From the NCBI RefSeq assembly GCF_008630065.1, contig NZ_VWPL01000022.1, forward strand, positions 1-55,910: a DNA stretch of 55,910 nucleotides, given 5' to 3'. The notes beneath the pieces are model-generated. The model ran no database searches. It was not told the DNA's origin and was given only the letters and a program-made list of their open reading frames with translations. Made by a program: the position numbers and the translations under genes. This document shows positions 16,466 to 25,229 of the stretch, in pieces. Each line of letters opens with the position of its first letter. Positions within the stretch are counted from its first letter, which is position 1. The stretch is from Blastochloris sulfoviridis (GTDB taxonomy: Bacteria > Pseudomonadota > Alphaproteobacteria > Rhizobiales > Xanthobacteraceae).

Positions 16466-17083
16466 TCAGATGCCGCAACCGTTGTCGATGTCCTTGCGGA
16501 TCGCCGGGCAGGCCCGCACCAGCTTGTCGATCGCCGCCTTCGCGCCATCGAGCGGGATGCGCGCGATCAGCCCGGGGGCGCGCTCGGCCGTCTCGTCGTC
16601 GAGCGCCATCACGTCGGCGGTCTCGTCATAGAACAGCAGCGCGCGCGCCGCCTTGAAGGAGTCGAGGCTCACGTCGCAGGTCGAGCCCTGCAGCTCGAAA
16701 TGGCCGCCCGGCACCTGCGCGATCATGCCCTCGCCTATCGCCGGATCGCCGACGAACCGGTAGCGCTGGATCGCCTCGGTGGGGGCGAAGTTGGCGTGTG
16801 GCCGCACCAGGCCGGGCGTGAGCATAAGGGCGGCCGCCGGATGGGTGAAGCCGCGGTCGGGCAGGCAGCGCAGGCCGACGCTCTCGCCGCCGGTCGTGAC
16901 GGAGGCCGACAGCCCCCACAGCGGATGCGCGCCATAGGTCCAGATGCCGCTTCCCGAAGCGCCGCTCCCTTGAGCGCTCCGTTGGGCGTTCCCTTGGGCA
17001 TTCTGTTGGGCGTGGACGGGGGCCGCCAGGGCCAGCAGCGCGGCCAGCGCCATCGGCAGCATCGATCGGGCAGGGTGTGTCAT
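16466..17083 (-). CDS. Exported protein of unknown function (last of four-gene set)
   Basis: A 205-residue protein with a clear Sec signal peptide (hydrophobic MALAALLALAAP, predicted cleavage after VHA). A Gln/Ser/Gly-rich linker follows, then a compact domain with WTYGAHPLWGLSASV and paired Cys residues (LRCLPD, STCDVS, RACP, NGCG), which suggests disulfides and a periplasmic location. I do not recognise the family. It starts 20 nt after the membrane-protein gene with GAGAGA upstream of the ATG, so it belongs to the same transcript as the three genes at 17104-21560. A family-2 repeat follows immediately. Confidence 0.75.
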   Translation of the reverse strand: MTHPARSMLPMALAALLALAAPVHAQQNAQGNAQRSAQGSGASGSGIWTYGAHPLWGLSASVTTGGESVGLRCLPDRGFTHPAAALMLTPGLVRPHANFAPTEAIQRYRFVGDPAIGEGMIAQVPGGHFELQGSTCDVSLDSFKAARALLFYDETADVMALDDETAERAPGLIARIPLDGAKAAIDKLVRACPAIRKDIDNGCGI

Positions 17084-17103
17084 GCGGGTCTCTCAAAACC
17101 GTT

Positions 17104-18120
17104 TCAATCGTCGTCGAGCTGGGCGAGGTCGCCGGCCAGTCCCGAACTCACGCGGCCGCGCAGCAGCGCCAGCGACAGCCACACCAGATAGGCGCCGCCC
17201 AGCGCCGCGAGCACGAGGTGCGCCCATACGTCCCCGTCCGCCACCTCATAGGCGCGGTAGAGCTCGTGCGGCGAGAACATCGAGCGCCGCTGGTCGAGCA
17301 GCGCCAGCGCGGTGTGGCCGGCGATCCAGCCGACCCCGCCGATCACCGCCACGCCGAGCAGCGGAATCAGCCACACCGAGGCCAGCGCGAAGCACAGCGT
17401 GAACAGCGGCGCGAACGGATCGATCTCGACCGGATGCGGCAGGGTGAACAGCGGCAGCGTCGCCGCGACCACCAGCGCGCTCCGCAGCAGCAACCCGCCC
17501 ACCGGGCTGCGGCGCGCGCTCGTCGGCGCCGGGTGGCGCGCCATGCCGTGCCGCACGCGCTCGGCGGCTGCCTCATAGTGCTCCGGCGGGCAGAACAGGA
17601 TCATCACCGTGCGCCAGGAATTGCCGAGCGCGATGGCGTGGAGGCGCGGATAGAAGCGCGCCTTGACGATGCCGCGCCAGGCGGCGCGCTGGTCGGCGGT
17701 GCTCTTGGCGATCAGGCCGGTGCCGACCGCGCCGGGCCTGCCGGTCAGCGCGCCGAGCAAGATGGTGGCCTTCGCCACCTTGTCGGCCCGGCGGTCGATG
17801 GTCTCGGCCCGCGCCCCGCGCCTGTCGAGCGTGAAGCGCATGGACATGCGGTTGCGGTAGATCAGCGCCATTCCCAGCACGCCGACGCCGAACAGCGCAA
17901 ACGAAATGCCGCCGCTGATCGCCAGCATCATCGGGATCGCATCCGGGCTGCCGCTCACCGCCATCAGGAACGACAGGAACGCGCCCATGATCAGCGCGGT
18001 AAGGCCGAACACCTTGGCATAGCTGGCGAGCAGCAGCGGATTGGTGGCGACCGGAACGTCGATCTCCCACTGCAGCGGCTGCTCGGTGCCGCCCTTCTTG
18101 GCTTTCGCGCCGTCCGTCAT
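17104..18120 (-). CDS. Multi-pass membrane protein of unknown function
   Basis: A 338-residue protein with a short charged N-terminus and about six hydrophobic segments. Two lie near residues 30-90 (LTALIMGAFLSFLM, FALFGVGVLGMALIY), three between about 205 and 285 (LVVAATLPLFTL, LFTLCFALASVWLI, LGVAVIGGVGWIAG), and one near 310-330. A soluble loop sits between the first and second groups. I see no transporter or enzyme motif. It lies 61 nt after the 450-residue exported protein gene and 20 nt before the 205-residue one, in one direction, so the four probably form an envelope-associated complex. Function unknown. Confidence 0.75.
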   Translation of the reverse strand: MTDGAKAKKGGTEQPLQWEIDVPVATNPLLLASYAKVFGLTALIMGAFLSFLMAVSGSPDAIPMMLAISGGISFALFGVGVLGMALIYRNRMSMRFTLDRRGARAETIDRRADKVAKATILLGALTGRPGAVGTGLIAKSTADQRAAWRGIVKARFYPRLHAIALGNSWRTVMILFCPPEHYEAAAERVRHGMARHPAPTSARRSPVGGLLLRSALVVAATLPLFTLPHPVEIDPFAPLFTLCFALASVWLIPLLGVAVIGGVGWIAGHTALALLDQRRSMFSPHELYRAYEVADGDVWAHLVLAALGGAYLVWLSLALLRGRVSSGLAGDLAQLDDD

Positions 18121-18181
18121 CTGCGCCTTGCCTCCATCTCCGCGTGTTCGTGTTTGTCACGTCTCGTGCCGCCCCGTCCGC

Positions 18182-19534
18182 TCACGGCCGCCCGCCTGTG
18201 GCCGCAGGGTCCAGGGCCGGACAGCCGGCCGCCTGCCGCGCCTTGCGCCAGCCGTCGCATCCCGTTTCCAGGAGCGGCTTGCGGAAGGACTCCAGATAGG
18301 CCAGCGCGATCTCGCTGCGGGCCGCCTCCAGCCGGTAGGCGTTGCCGAGTTTCGTCAGCTCCTCGGTCAGCGCCGCCCGGGATGCCTCCAGCGTGGCGTA
18401 ATGGCTGGCCTTCCGGGCGCTTTCCTCGGGCGTGTCCAAATAGCGGGCCTTGAGCTCGCCGCCGACGGCCTGGAGCTGCCGGCTGGGCTCGGCTGCGGCC
18501 GCCTCGAAATCCGCCTTCATCTGCGCGAGATCGCGGCGGTAGGTGGCGACGGTGGCATCGTAGCCGACCCGGTCCCAGCCCCTGGAGTCGCGCAGCAATT
18601 GCTGAGCCTCGGCGAGGCCCTCCGCCACCGCCTTGTGCATCTGCTGGTCGGCGATCTCCTGTCCGATCCCGGTCTTCAGGTCGATCGCCACGCCCGCGGC
18701 GAACAGCGGCAGCGACAGCTTCTTGACCGTATTGAGCCAGGTCGCGGCCTCCCAGGCGACGCCGGGAGCGTCGTCCGGCAGGGCGAAGCCGGCCGCGAGC
18801 GCGCCGACATATTCGGAGACGGTGCGGACATTGGCCTGCTCCAGGATCAGCGCCAGCTCGATCGCCTGCTCGCAGGGGGAGTCGGCCGTGCGGTCGAGGG
18901 CGTCGGCCGCCTCGCGGATCACCTCCGCATCGCGCGGCCGGGGCATCGGCCCGCGCCGACCGTCAGCCGCCATTGCGGCGGCGTCCGCAACCTCGGTCTC
19001 GTAGCGATCGACGATCGCCTCGGCGTTGCGGGCGGTCGGCAGGCATTGGCCGCGCAGCCGCATCACCGCCTGCCGCAGCCTCTCGGCGGCGGTGCGCGGC
19101 TTGGGCGCCGTCGCCGCTGGCGTCACCGCGGCGAGCACGGAGACGACATCGAGCCCATCGGAATAGACGCTCTGTTCCAGGCAGGCGCGCCATGCGCCGG
19201 GGTCGTTGGGCAGCGGCTCGCGCCACACGCCGTAGCCCGAAAGCTCGCACGCGCCGTCCTTGTAGCGGCTGCCGACGCCCGAGGTGTGCGGCACCGCCCG
19301 GCACAGGCAGTCATAGAGCCCCGGCGGCGCGGCCCGTCCCGCCGCGGCGAGCGTCTTGTCCAGCTTGGCGGCGTTGAGGCGGCTCAACAGGTCGATGGCC
19401 GCGGCGCGCTGGTCGTCCAGACGTGCCGGCGGCGCGGTCTGCGCGCCGGCGGCAACGGGCCAAGCGACGGGCCAAGCCAGCAGCAGGCCGGCGGCGAGGG
19501 CGCGGGCAAGAAGGCCGGTCCGATGGCGGGGCAT
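18182..19534 (-). CDS. Exported helical protein of unknown function
   Basis: A 450-residue protein with a Sec signal peptide (LLARALAAGLLLAWPVAWPVAAGAQ, cleavage near AGA-Q). The mature part is rich in Ala, Glu, Arg and Leu and predicted mostly helical (EGLAEAQQLLRDSRGW, YRRDLAQMKADFEAAAAE). Several Cys occur in its first third (YDCLCRAVPH, ACEL, ACLEQ). I recognise no family. I chose the ATG at 19534 over the one at 19540 because GGAGG lies 6 nt upstream of the former and directly abuts the latter. It is 13 nt downstream of the 670-residue exported protein gene. Confidence 0.75.
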   Translation of the reverse strand: MPRHRTGLLARALAAGLLLAWPVAWPVAAGAQTAPPARLDDQRAAAIDLLSRLNAAKLDKTLAAAGRAAPPGLYDCLCRAVPHTSGVGSRYKDGACELSGYGVWREPLPNDPGAWRACLEQSVYSDGLDVVSVLAAVTPAATAPKPRTAAERLRQAVMRLRGQCLPTARNAEAIVDRYETEVADAAAMAADGRRGPMPRPRDAEVIREAADALDRTADSPCEQAIELALILEQANVRTVSEYVGALAAGFALPDDAPGVAWEAATWLNTVKKLSLPLFAAGVAIDLKTGIGQEIADQQMHKAVAEGLAEAQQLLRDSRGWDRVGYDATVATYRRDLAQMKADFEAAAAEPSRQLQAVGGELKARYLDTPEESARKASHYATLEASRAALTEELTKLGNAYRLEAARSEIALAYLESFRKPLLETGCDGWRKARQAAGCPALDPAATGGRP

Positions 19535-19547
19535 GGTCATCCTCCGG

Positions 19548-21560
19548 TCACCGATGGGCAGGGGAGGGCGCGATCGCCTTGGCGAACGCATCGAGAAAGT
19601 CCCTCGCGTCGAAATCCGCATCGTCGAGGAGCTGGAAGCGCTCGGCGGCGGTCATGCCGGCGGGGGCGGCGCGGTCGATGGCGATGCGCTCCAGAACGAG
19701 GCGTACCGGCTGGTTCTCGACCGGAGCCGCCGCGAACACCGCCGCAAAGAACCGCCAGCCGGTGTCCACGCAGGTGGCGTAGGTGGCCATGCGCCAGCCG
19801 CCGCCGGCCCCGACCTCGAACGCCTTGGGCATCAGCCGCACATCGAGCGTGCCGTCCCAGCCCGGCGGCAGGTCCATGACGAACGGCGCGCGGTCGCGGC
19901 CGCAGACCGTGACGGTGAGCCGTGAGCCGCCACCGCTCCGGGCCTGCCAGGAGAGCAGCAGCTTCGCCTGCAGCCGAAGGTCGGCAGTGGGCGGATCGAG
20001 CGACAGGCCGACGCCGAATCCGGTGGTCGACAGGGGATCGACCTTGATGGACAGGCGCCGCGGCGCGCGGGCGGCGCCCGAAGGCACGTCGGCCACCGCC
20101 GCTGTCGAGGCGAGGCCGGTCCAGCCCCAGCCATGGCCGGCCGGCACGTCGGCGACGAAGCGGCCATCGGCGAAGCGGGCAAACGCCGCCTCGCCGCCGG
20201 CGGCGAGAAAGGGCATCCAGGACGGGTCCGGCGTGCCGGCAAACAGCATGTGCGCCGGCAGCGGCGCCACGCCCGGTGCCGGGGCGGCCTGCGCCGGCTC
20301 TGCCGCCGGCCGGTCGTCGATCTCGACACGGGCGAGCTTCACCGTGGCCGCCGCGCCTTCCGTGTGGGGCAGCGCCTGCACGGCGATCTCCAGCGCCAGG
20401 AACGGCTGCAGGAGCTCCCAGGCGTCGCGGAACGGCGCGATGCCGTCGCCCGAGACGAGGACGCCCTCGTTTGAGATCGCGATCTCGACGCGGCCGGGCG
20501 ATGGCGCGGTGATCGGGATGTCGCGGTGCCGGCCATCGGCGGAGAAGCGCCGCAGCGTGGCCGGCGCACCGTCGGCCGCCGGCTGCCACATCAGCCCGTA
20601 GCCATCGGATGTGAGGCAGTTGTCGTGGCGCCCCGTGCACAGGCCGAACAGCGCGCCGGTGGTCGCCGCCGGGTCGAACTCGAAGACGAGGCGCGTCTGC
20701 GCCCCGGCGGCGAGATCGCCGAGGCGGACGGCGGTGGTGGTGGTGACGGCGCCGGCTGCGCCGTGGCGCGCCCCGGCAGGATAGGCGATGGCGATGCCCC
20801 CGCCGTCGATCTGGACATAGGCGGGATCGCCGCCGGCCCAGGCCGCCTTGCGCCAGTCCTGGGGCGTCGTGGCGGGCAGCATTTGGCGCCGGCCGGCCGG
20901 CACCGGCGGCAGGCCGGTCGGCGGGGCGGGGACCGGGGCCCTGGCAGCCTCGCGCACCGGCGCCGCGGCCGATGACTCAGGCGGGGGAGGCGGGCTCGCG
21001 GCCGGGGCGTCGGTCAGCGCGCCGATCCAGTCCGCCGCCGTCGCCAGCGCCGGCGAATCGGGGCCATCCTGGCGCGCCAGGAAGCCGGCGATCAGCCCGC
21101 CTTGCGGGGTGGCGATGGTTTGCACCTCGCCCAGCACGCGCGTCGCCCGGCCGTCGGGCCATACGAACCGGCCCTCGATCACCCGGGTGCGGCGCACGCC
21201 GCGCGGCCGGCTGGCGGTGCCGAGATCCTGCACCGTGCGGGCCCGGTCGAACAGCCGCGCCGCAACCGTGCGGAAGGCCGTCTCCAGCTGCGCCGGATCG
21301 AGCGGCGCCGAGACGAACACGACGGCGGCTGCGTCGGGGGCGGTGGCGATCCGCAGCGCCAGCTTCTGGCCCGGCGCGAGCGCCAGGTCGCTGCGCGCCG
21401 TCACCGGCCAGTCGGGCGGCAAGGTGACCCGGGGCCCCTGTGGTCTCGGAACGGCGGTTTGGGCCTCCGCCGAGCCCGCAGCCCCGGCAAGCGCCGCCAG
21501 ACCGGCAACCAGAAGGACCGCCAGGGCCGTTGCCGCAGCGGCGAAGCCGGACGCCCGCAT
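19548..21560 (-). CDS. Large exported protein of unknown function (first of four-gene set)
   Basis: A 670-residue protein with a long Sec signal peptide (MRASGFAAAATALAVLLVAG ... SAEA-Q). The first 160 mature residues form one domain (TLPPDWPVTARSDLALAPGQ, a sequence about promoter-like protein effects on a DGRATRVLGEVQTI strand). A Pro-rich linker follows at about 170-215. Two beta-rich regions come after it; these contain VFEFDP, LFGLC and VKLARVEID and then WGWTGLAS, LTVTVCGR and VRLVLERIAID, and could be lectin- or jelly-roll-like. That fold is only an impression. The ATG at 21560 follows a G-rich stretch. It heads the co-directional group ending at 16466. Confidence 0.7.
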   Translation of the reverse strand: MRASGFAAAATALAVLLVAGLAALAGAAGSAEAQTAVPRPQGPRVTLPPDWPVTARSDLALAPGQKLALRIATAPDAAAVVFVSAPLDPAQLETAFRTVAARLFDRARTVQDLGTASRPRGVRRTRVIEGRFVWPDGRATRVLGEVQTIATPQGGLIAGFLARQDGPDSPALATAADWIGALTDAPAASPPPPPESSAAAPVREAARAPVPAPPTGLPPVPAGRRQMLPATTPQDWRKAAWAGGDPAYVQIDGGGIAIAYPAGARHGAAGAVTTTTAVRLGDLAAGAQTRLVFEFDPAATTGALFGLCTGRHDNCLTSDGYGLMWQPAADGAPATLRRFSADGRHRDIPITAPSPGRVEIAISNEGVLVSGDGIAPFRDAWELLQPFLALEIAVQALPHTEGAAATVKLARVEIDDRPAAEPAQAAPAPGVAPLPAHMLFAGTPDPSWMPFLAAGGEAAFARFADGRFVADVPAGHGWGWTGLASTAAVADVPSGAARAPRRLSIKVDPLSTTGFGVGLSLDPPTADLRLQAKLLLSWQARSGGGSRLTVTVCGRDRAPFVMDLPPGWDGTLDVRLMPKAFEVGAGGGWRMATYATCVDTGWRFFAAVFAAAPVENQPVRLVLERIAIDRAAPAGMTAAERFQLLDDADFDARDFLDAFAKAIAPSPAHR

Positions 21561-21687
21561 CGACACCCCCCGTCTGCTGCGTCGAATCCGGCCTCTGGTA
21601 ACATAGGATGCCCGGAAGATCACTTCGTGATCGCCGCACCGTTCTTGCCGGGAGTTCCCGTTTGAGGCGGAAATTTTGCGCAATGCA

Positions 21688-21737
21688 GGGTCCGGTTGAT
21701 CGCTCGGGATGCCGGAAACCGCATTGCGGAGCCCGCA
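21688..21737 (-). repeat. Dispersed palindromic repeat, family 2, short copy
   Basis: An inverted repeat (GCAATGC ... GCATTGC) frames a GGTTGATCGCTCGGGAT / CCGGAAACC core like that in copies A and B. On the minus strand it begins directly after the stop codon of rcnA, the third case of this family adjoining a stop codon in the window. Confidence 0.5.
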
Positions 21738-22577
21738 TCACACCAGCCGCAGGGCGCCGAGCTCCCACAGCCCCCGCAGGGTGATGAAGACACCCAGCGT
21801 CATCACCAGCGCGCCGGAGATGTAGGGCAGCCGCCCGGCCCATCGATCGAAGCCCGACCAGCCGGCGGCCGCCCGCCGCGTGCCCCACGCCGCCACGAGG
21901 CCGATGGCGATGAGCGTGATTGCCAGCCCGAGGCTGAAGGCCGCCACCATGGCGACGCCGAGCGTGAGCGCCTTGATCTGCAGGCAGATCAGCAGCACGG
22001 CGATGGCGGCCGGGCAGGGCAGGAGCCCGCCGGTAAAGCCGAACCAGGCGATCTCCCAGTTCCTCACCGTGCGCTCGCCGCCGAAGCGCGCGGCGATCTC
22101 GCGCGCGTGCGCCGCCGCGTGCGCATCGCCTGCGTGCGCGTGCGCATCGGCTTCGTGGGCGTCGGCTTCGTGGGCGTGGCCTGCGTGGTGATGATCGTGG
22201 TCGTGGTCGTGGCCATGGTCTTCATGGACGTGCGCCGTCCTGCGGATCGAGCGCAGGAGACGCGCCGCCAGCAGCATGACGAGCAGGCCCGAGGCCAGCA
22301 CCAGCCATGGCTCGGCGCGATCGAGGATGAGCGCGTCGCCGAGCGTCAGGCCCAGCACGGCCAGGCCCCAGACCACGATGGTATGGCCGATGGCGGCGCT
22401 GACGCCGAGCAGCACCGCCTGGGCCGGCGTGCCGCGGATCGCCACGATGAACGCCGCCATCAGCGATTTGGAATGTCCGGGCTCCAGCGCGTGCAGCGCC
22501 CCCAGCAGCACGGCGGCCGGCAGATAGAGCCAGGGATTGGCAGCCCCGGCCTGGATGACGGTGGCAAGGTCCGGCAT
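21738..22577 (-). CDS. rcnA: Nickel/cobalt efflux protein, RcnA family
   Basis: A 279-residue inner-membrane exporter of the NicO/RcnA family that removes Ni2+ and Co2+ from the cytoplasm. The N-terminal helix pair carries the family motif HALEPGHSKSLMAAF. A cytoplasmic loop at about 115-160 is very rich in His, Asp and Glu (HVHEDHGHDHDHDHHH), typical for metal capture. The second half has GFTGGLLPCPAAIAVLL, the other conserved signature. It starts 6 nt after the stop of the metal-sensor gene, so it should be derepressed by metal through that protein. Confidence 0.93.
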   Translation of the reverse strand: MPDLATVIQAGAANPWLYLPAAVLLGALHALEPGHSKSLMAAFIVAIRGTPAQAVLLGVSAAIGHTIVVWGLAVLGLTLGDALILDRAEPWLVLASGLLVMLLAARLLRSIRRTAHVHEDHGHDHDHDHHHAGHAHEADAHEADAHAHAGDAHAAAHAREIAARFGGERTVRNWEIAWFGFTGGLLPCPAAIAVLLICLQIKALTLGVAMVAAFSLGLAITLIAIGLVAAWGTRRAAAGWSGFDRWAGRLPYISGALVMTLGVFITLRGLWELGALRLV

Positions 22578-22583
22578 GGCGCC

Positions 22584-22841
22584 TCACAGATATTTGGTGA
22601 GCTGCTTGATCTCGCCGAGCACCGCCTTCACGTCCGGCCCGCGCCCGTCCTGCAGGCAGTGCTCGATATGATCGTGGATCAGCATCTTCTTGGCGTTGGC
22701 GACGGCCGCCTCGACCGCGTGGAGCTGCTGGGCGACGTCGAGGCAGGGCTTGCCGGCCTCGACCATGGCGATCACCGACCGCAAGTGTCCCTCGGCCCGC
22801 TTGAGGCGGGGAACGATGTCGGCATGGGAGATTTGAGCCAT
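22584..22841 (-). CDS. CsoR/RcnR/FrmR-family metal-sensing repressor
   Basis: An 85-residue all-helical DNA-binding protein of the CsoR/RcnR/FrmR family. The metal-site fingerprint is Cys33, His58, Cys62, spaced exactly as Cys36/His61/Cys65 of copper-sensing CsoR and as in the nickel sensor InrS. RcnR has His at the last position and an N-terminal His3, neither present here. The rcnA neighbour argues for Ni/Co, while the fingerprint by itself would also allow Cu(I). The short spacing to rcnA indicates one autoregulated operon. AGGA precedes the ATG. Confidence 0.88.
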   Translation of the reverse strand: MAQISHADIVPRLKRAEGHLRSVIAMVEAGKPCLDVAQQLHAVEAAVANAKKMLIHDHIEHCLQDGRGPDVKAVLGEIKQLTKYL

Positions 22842-22848
22842 TATAACC

Positions 22849-22867
22849 TATCCTGGTGGAGGGGATA
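22849..22867. promoter_or_regulatory. Possible operator of the metal-sensor/rcnA operon
   Basis: TATCC and GGATA form an inverted repeat around a G-rich 9-bp centre, 8 bp upstream of the repressor start codon. G-tract-centred inverted repeats are the usual target of this repressor family. The match is short and overlaps the ribosome-binding region, so this is tentative. Confidence 0.4.
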
Positions 22868-22969
22868 TTGGCGAAGATAGGCCGACCGGGCGGGCACGTC
22901 CAGCCTCCGGGAGGCGAGGGCGCCCGCCCGCGCCGGTCCGCCGGGGCGCTGGTCTCGACCGGGCCTGAT

Positions 22970-23160
22970 ACGGTTTCCGGTTGATCCCTTCGGGAAACCG
23001 GGGAGGGTCTCGCCGAAAACTCCGTGTTCGGAAGCGGGATTTTCGGCGATCGGAATACGGCTCGAACGCTGATCAGCTGGAAGCCGTATGACCTGGCTCG
23101 GTTCGGCTCGGCTTGGTCTGGCTCGGCTTGGTGTGGCTTGGTCTGGCTCGGTTTGCCGGC
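22970..23160. repeat. Family-2 repeat copy C followed by a CGGCTTGGTCTGGCT-type tandem array
   Basis: Positions 22970-23090 hold a copy of the TTTCCGG/GCCGAAAA family in inverted arrangement relative to copy B. Directly after it, 23090-23160 is an imperfect tandem array of roughly 5-, 10- and 15-nt units built from GGCTCGG, GGCTTGGT and CTGGCT. The rest of 22868-23346 contains no gene I can support. Confidence 0.6.
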
Positions 23161-23346
23161 GCGGCGGGCACGGCCGATGCCAAGCCCGGCCCGTTCGCCC
23201 CGAACCAAGCTTGGTGAAAACGCGCGGGCAGGGGGTGGACGACAAACGGCCAAGTCGCTATATCGGCCAAATCATCGAACCGGCGCGCCGGACGGCCGTC
23301 TATTTCCTTTCGGAAGACGGCAGACGCATCGCCGCCGCTGGCTTGG

Positions 23347-23420
23347 TGGGGGATAGTTTAATGGTAGAACAGCGGACTCTGACTCCGCTAGTCTTGGTTC
23401 GAATCCAGGTCCCCCAGCCA
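23347..23420 (+). tRNA. tRNA-Gln (anticodon CTG)
   Basis: A 74-nt cloverleaf with 3' CCA encoded. The acceptor stem pairs TGGGGGA with TCCCCCA. The anticodon stem GCGGA/TCCGC encloses CTCTGAC, so the anticodon is CUG, reading CAG. The T-arm contains GGTTCGAATCC and the discriminator base is G. An isolated gene flanked by dispersed repeats on both sides. Confidence 0.95.
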
Positions 23421-23737
23421 AACAAAATCAAGCGCTTGGCTTGATGCCGCCTGGACCCGGTTGGGACATTTCGGAATTTCTGTTCCCGGCATGTCGCGCG
23501 GCGCAGGTCGCGGGTGGCGCGCAGCCTTTTCCCGGATATATAGGAAACTATACCCAAAATTGCTGCAAGGCCATTAGGCGGATCGGCCGCGTTCTGCCTC
23601 GTTGCAACGTGGCGAGTTTGCCCCGGCAATCCACGTCTCTGGTTGAAGATAAATATGAATTCGTGGAAGCCCGTGCCGGCAAATTCATACGGCCTGCGAA
23701 ACCTTGGCTGCAAGCATGGGCATGACGAGTCATGCCG

Positions 23738-23771
23738 ACGGCCCCAAACGCTGATGCGTGGGGCCGTTGAC
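23738..23771 (+). repeat. Palindromic dispersed repeat, family 3, copy 1
   Basis: An inverted repeat of ACGGCCCCA and TGGGGCCGT around AACGCTGATGCG. The reverse complement occurs at 44943-44976 with 33 of 34 positions identical. In both places a GGATTT/AAATCC-rich hairpin adjoins it (23776-23820 here). The gap 23421-23888 contains this, an AT-richer stretch (23530-23700) and no gene I can identify. Confidence 0.65.
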
Positions 23772-23888
23772 ACTTGCGGATCTTTTTTCGGAAATCCGCG
23801 CGTTCACGGAAATCCGCGCGTCTGACGGCCCGCCGCGTCGGCGCCCTGGGCCGCCGGAGTCCGGGCCGCCGGAATCTGGGCCGCCGAA

Positions 23889-24785
23889 CTACGCGGCGGC
23901 GATGCGCGGGGCGGTGGCGAAGCTCTTGTAGACCGACATCAGGTACTCGCCATAGCTGCTCTTGGCGACGCGCTGGGCGAGGGCGTGGAACTTGTCGAGC
24001 GGGATGTAGCCCAGCCGGAGCGCGATCTCCTCCGGGCAGGCGATGCGCAGGCCCTGGCGCTGTTCGAGGATCTGCACGAAATGGCTGGCCTCGACCAGCG
24101 AGGCGTGGGTGCCGGTGTCGAGCCACGCATAGCCGCGGCCCAGCGTTTCGACATAGAGATCGCCGCGCTGCATATAGGCGCGGTTGACGTCGGTGATCTC
24201 GATCTCGCCGCGCGCCGAGGGTTTGACGTTGGCGGCGATGTCGATCACGTCGTTGTCGTAGAAATAGAGCCCGGTCACCGCCACGTTCGATTTGGGAATC
24301 TTGGGCTTCTCCTCGATCGACAGGGCGCGGCCGCTGTCGTCGAGCTCGACCACGCCATAGGCCTGCGGGTCGTTGACGACATAGCCGAACACGGTGGCGC
24401 CCGTCTGGCGCATCGCCGCCTTCGCCAGCAGCCCCGGCAGGCCGGCGCCGTAGAAGATGTTGTCGCCGAGCACCAGGGCGACGCGATCGTCGCCGACGAA
24501 GTCGCGGCCGACGATGAAGGCGTCGGCGAGGCCGCGCGGCCGCTCCTGCACCGCGTAGGAGAAGCGCAGGCCGAGATCGGCGCCGTCGCCGAGCAGGCGC
24601 TCGAACAGCGGCTGGTCCGGCGGGTTGGTGATGATGAGGATGTCCCGGATGCCGGCAAACATCAAAGCCGCCAGGGGATAATAGATCATCGGCTTGTCGA
24701 AGACCGGCAGAAGTTGTTTCGACACCACGGTGGTGACGGGATAAAGCCGCGTGCCGCTGCCACCAGCCAGGATGATCCCCTTCAT
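23889..24785 (-). CDS. rfbA: Glucose-1-phosphate thymidylyltransferase
   Basis: A 298-residue nucleotidyltransferase making dTDP-glucose from glucose-1-phosphate and dTTP, the first step of dTDP-rhamnose synthesis for surface polysaccharides. The N-terminal nucleotide-binding GGSGTRLYP is at residues 8-16, followed by the [17 protein letters not shown] signature, LGDN and the catalytic-region EITD, all as expected. The ATG at 24785 follows GGAG at 9 nt; upstream in-frame codons have no family character. The rfbBCD partners are not adjacent, so the gene stands alone here. The upstream 150 bp are AT-rich and could contain its promoter. Confidence 0.95.
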   Translation of the reverse strand: MKGIILAGGSGTRLYPVTTVVSKQLLPVFDKPMIYYPLAALMFAGIRDILIITNPPDQPLFERLLGDGADLGLRFSYAVQERPRGLADAFIVGRDFVGDDRVALVLGDNIFYGAGLPGLLAKAAMRQTGATVFGYVVNDPQAYGVVELDDSGRALSIEEKPKIPKSNVAVTGLYFYDNDVIDIAANVKPSARGEIEITDVNRAYMQRGDLYVETLGRGYAWLDTGTHASLVEASHFVQILEQRQGLRIACPEEIALRLGYIPLDKFHALAQRVAKSSYGEYLMSVYKSFATAPRIAAA

Positions 24786-25229
24786 GCTGTCAATCTCCAA
24801 CCCGCCAAAACCAATAAACGATAACATAGCCCCAGCTTGTGGCAAAGCGCGGTCAGAAATATGCCTTGCGTGTGTGTTGACAGAACATGCCGGAGGTTTT
24901 TGAAAACTTATCTCAGGTTGCGAAAAACTAAATAAACACTTATAAATTGAATAGATTTGATACCAGCGGCGTAAGACGTGACTCGTCATGCCCGCGCTTG
25001 TCGCGGGCATCTACGCCTTGAAAAACTATTTGAAAACAAAGACATGGATGGCCGGGGCAAGCCCGGCCATGACGATGGCGGGCTTGCGCCAGACGCCGCA
25101 GGCGCAACCCACGCCGTGAGAGACCGCGTTTCGGCTCGATCTCTCGGCCCTGGCGATTCAGGTCCGTGAATACCGTAGCGTGCTCCAGGTGGGCTCGTGC
25201 GGTCCCGGCCGGATCGGCCGGATATCGCA
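24786..25229. other. Intergenic region with a dispersed hairpin repeat
   Basis: Positions 24880-24965 are AT-rich (probable rfbA promoter on the minus strand). Positions 24975-25085 hold two hairpins, CCCGCG-CTTGT-CGCGGG (near 24991) and GGCCGGG-GCAA-GCCCGGCC (near 25050), each flanked by GTCATG/CATGAC, a very common dispersed element of this bacterial order. No gene is seen in 24786-25229. Confidence 0.6.

Noticed and set aside
22841-23253. Small proteins in the repeat-rich region upstream of the metal sensor
   Set aside because: The frames exist only because of the simple repeats (RPSRAEPSQ-like sequence) and have no start signals.
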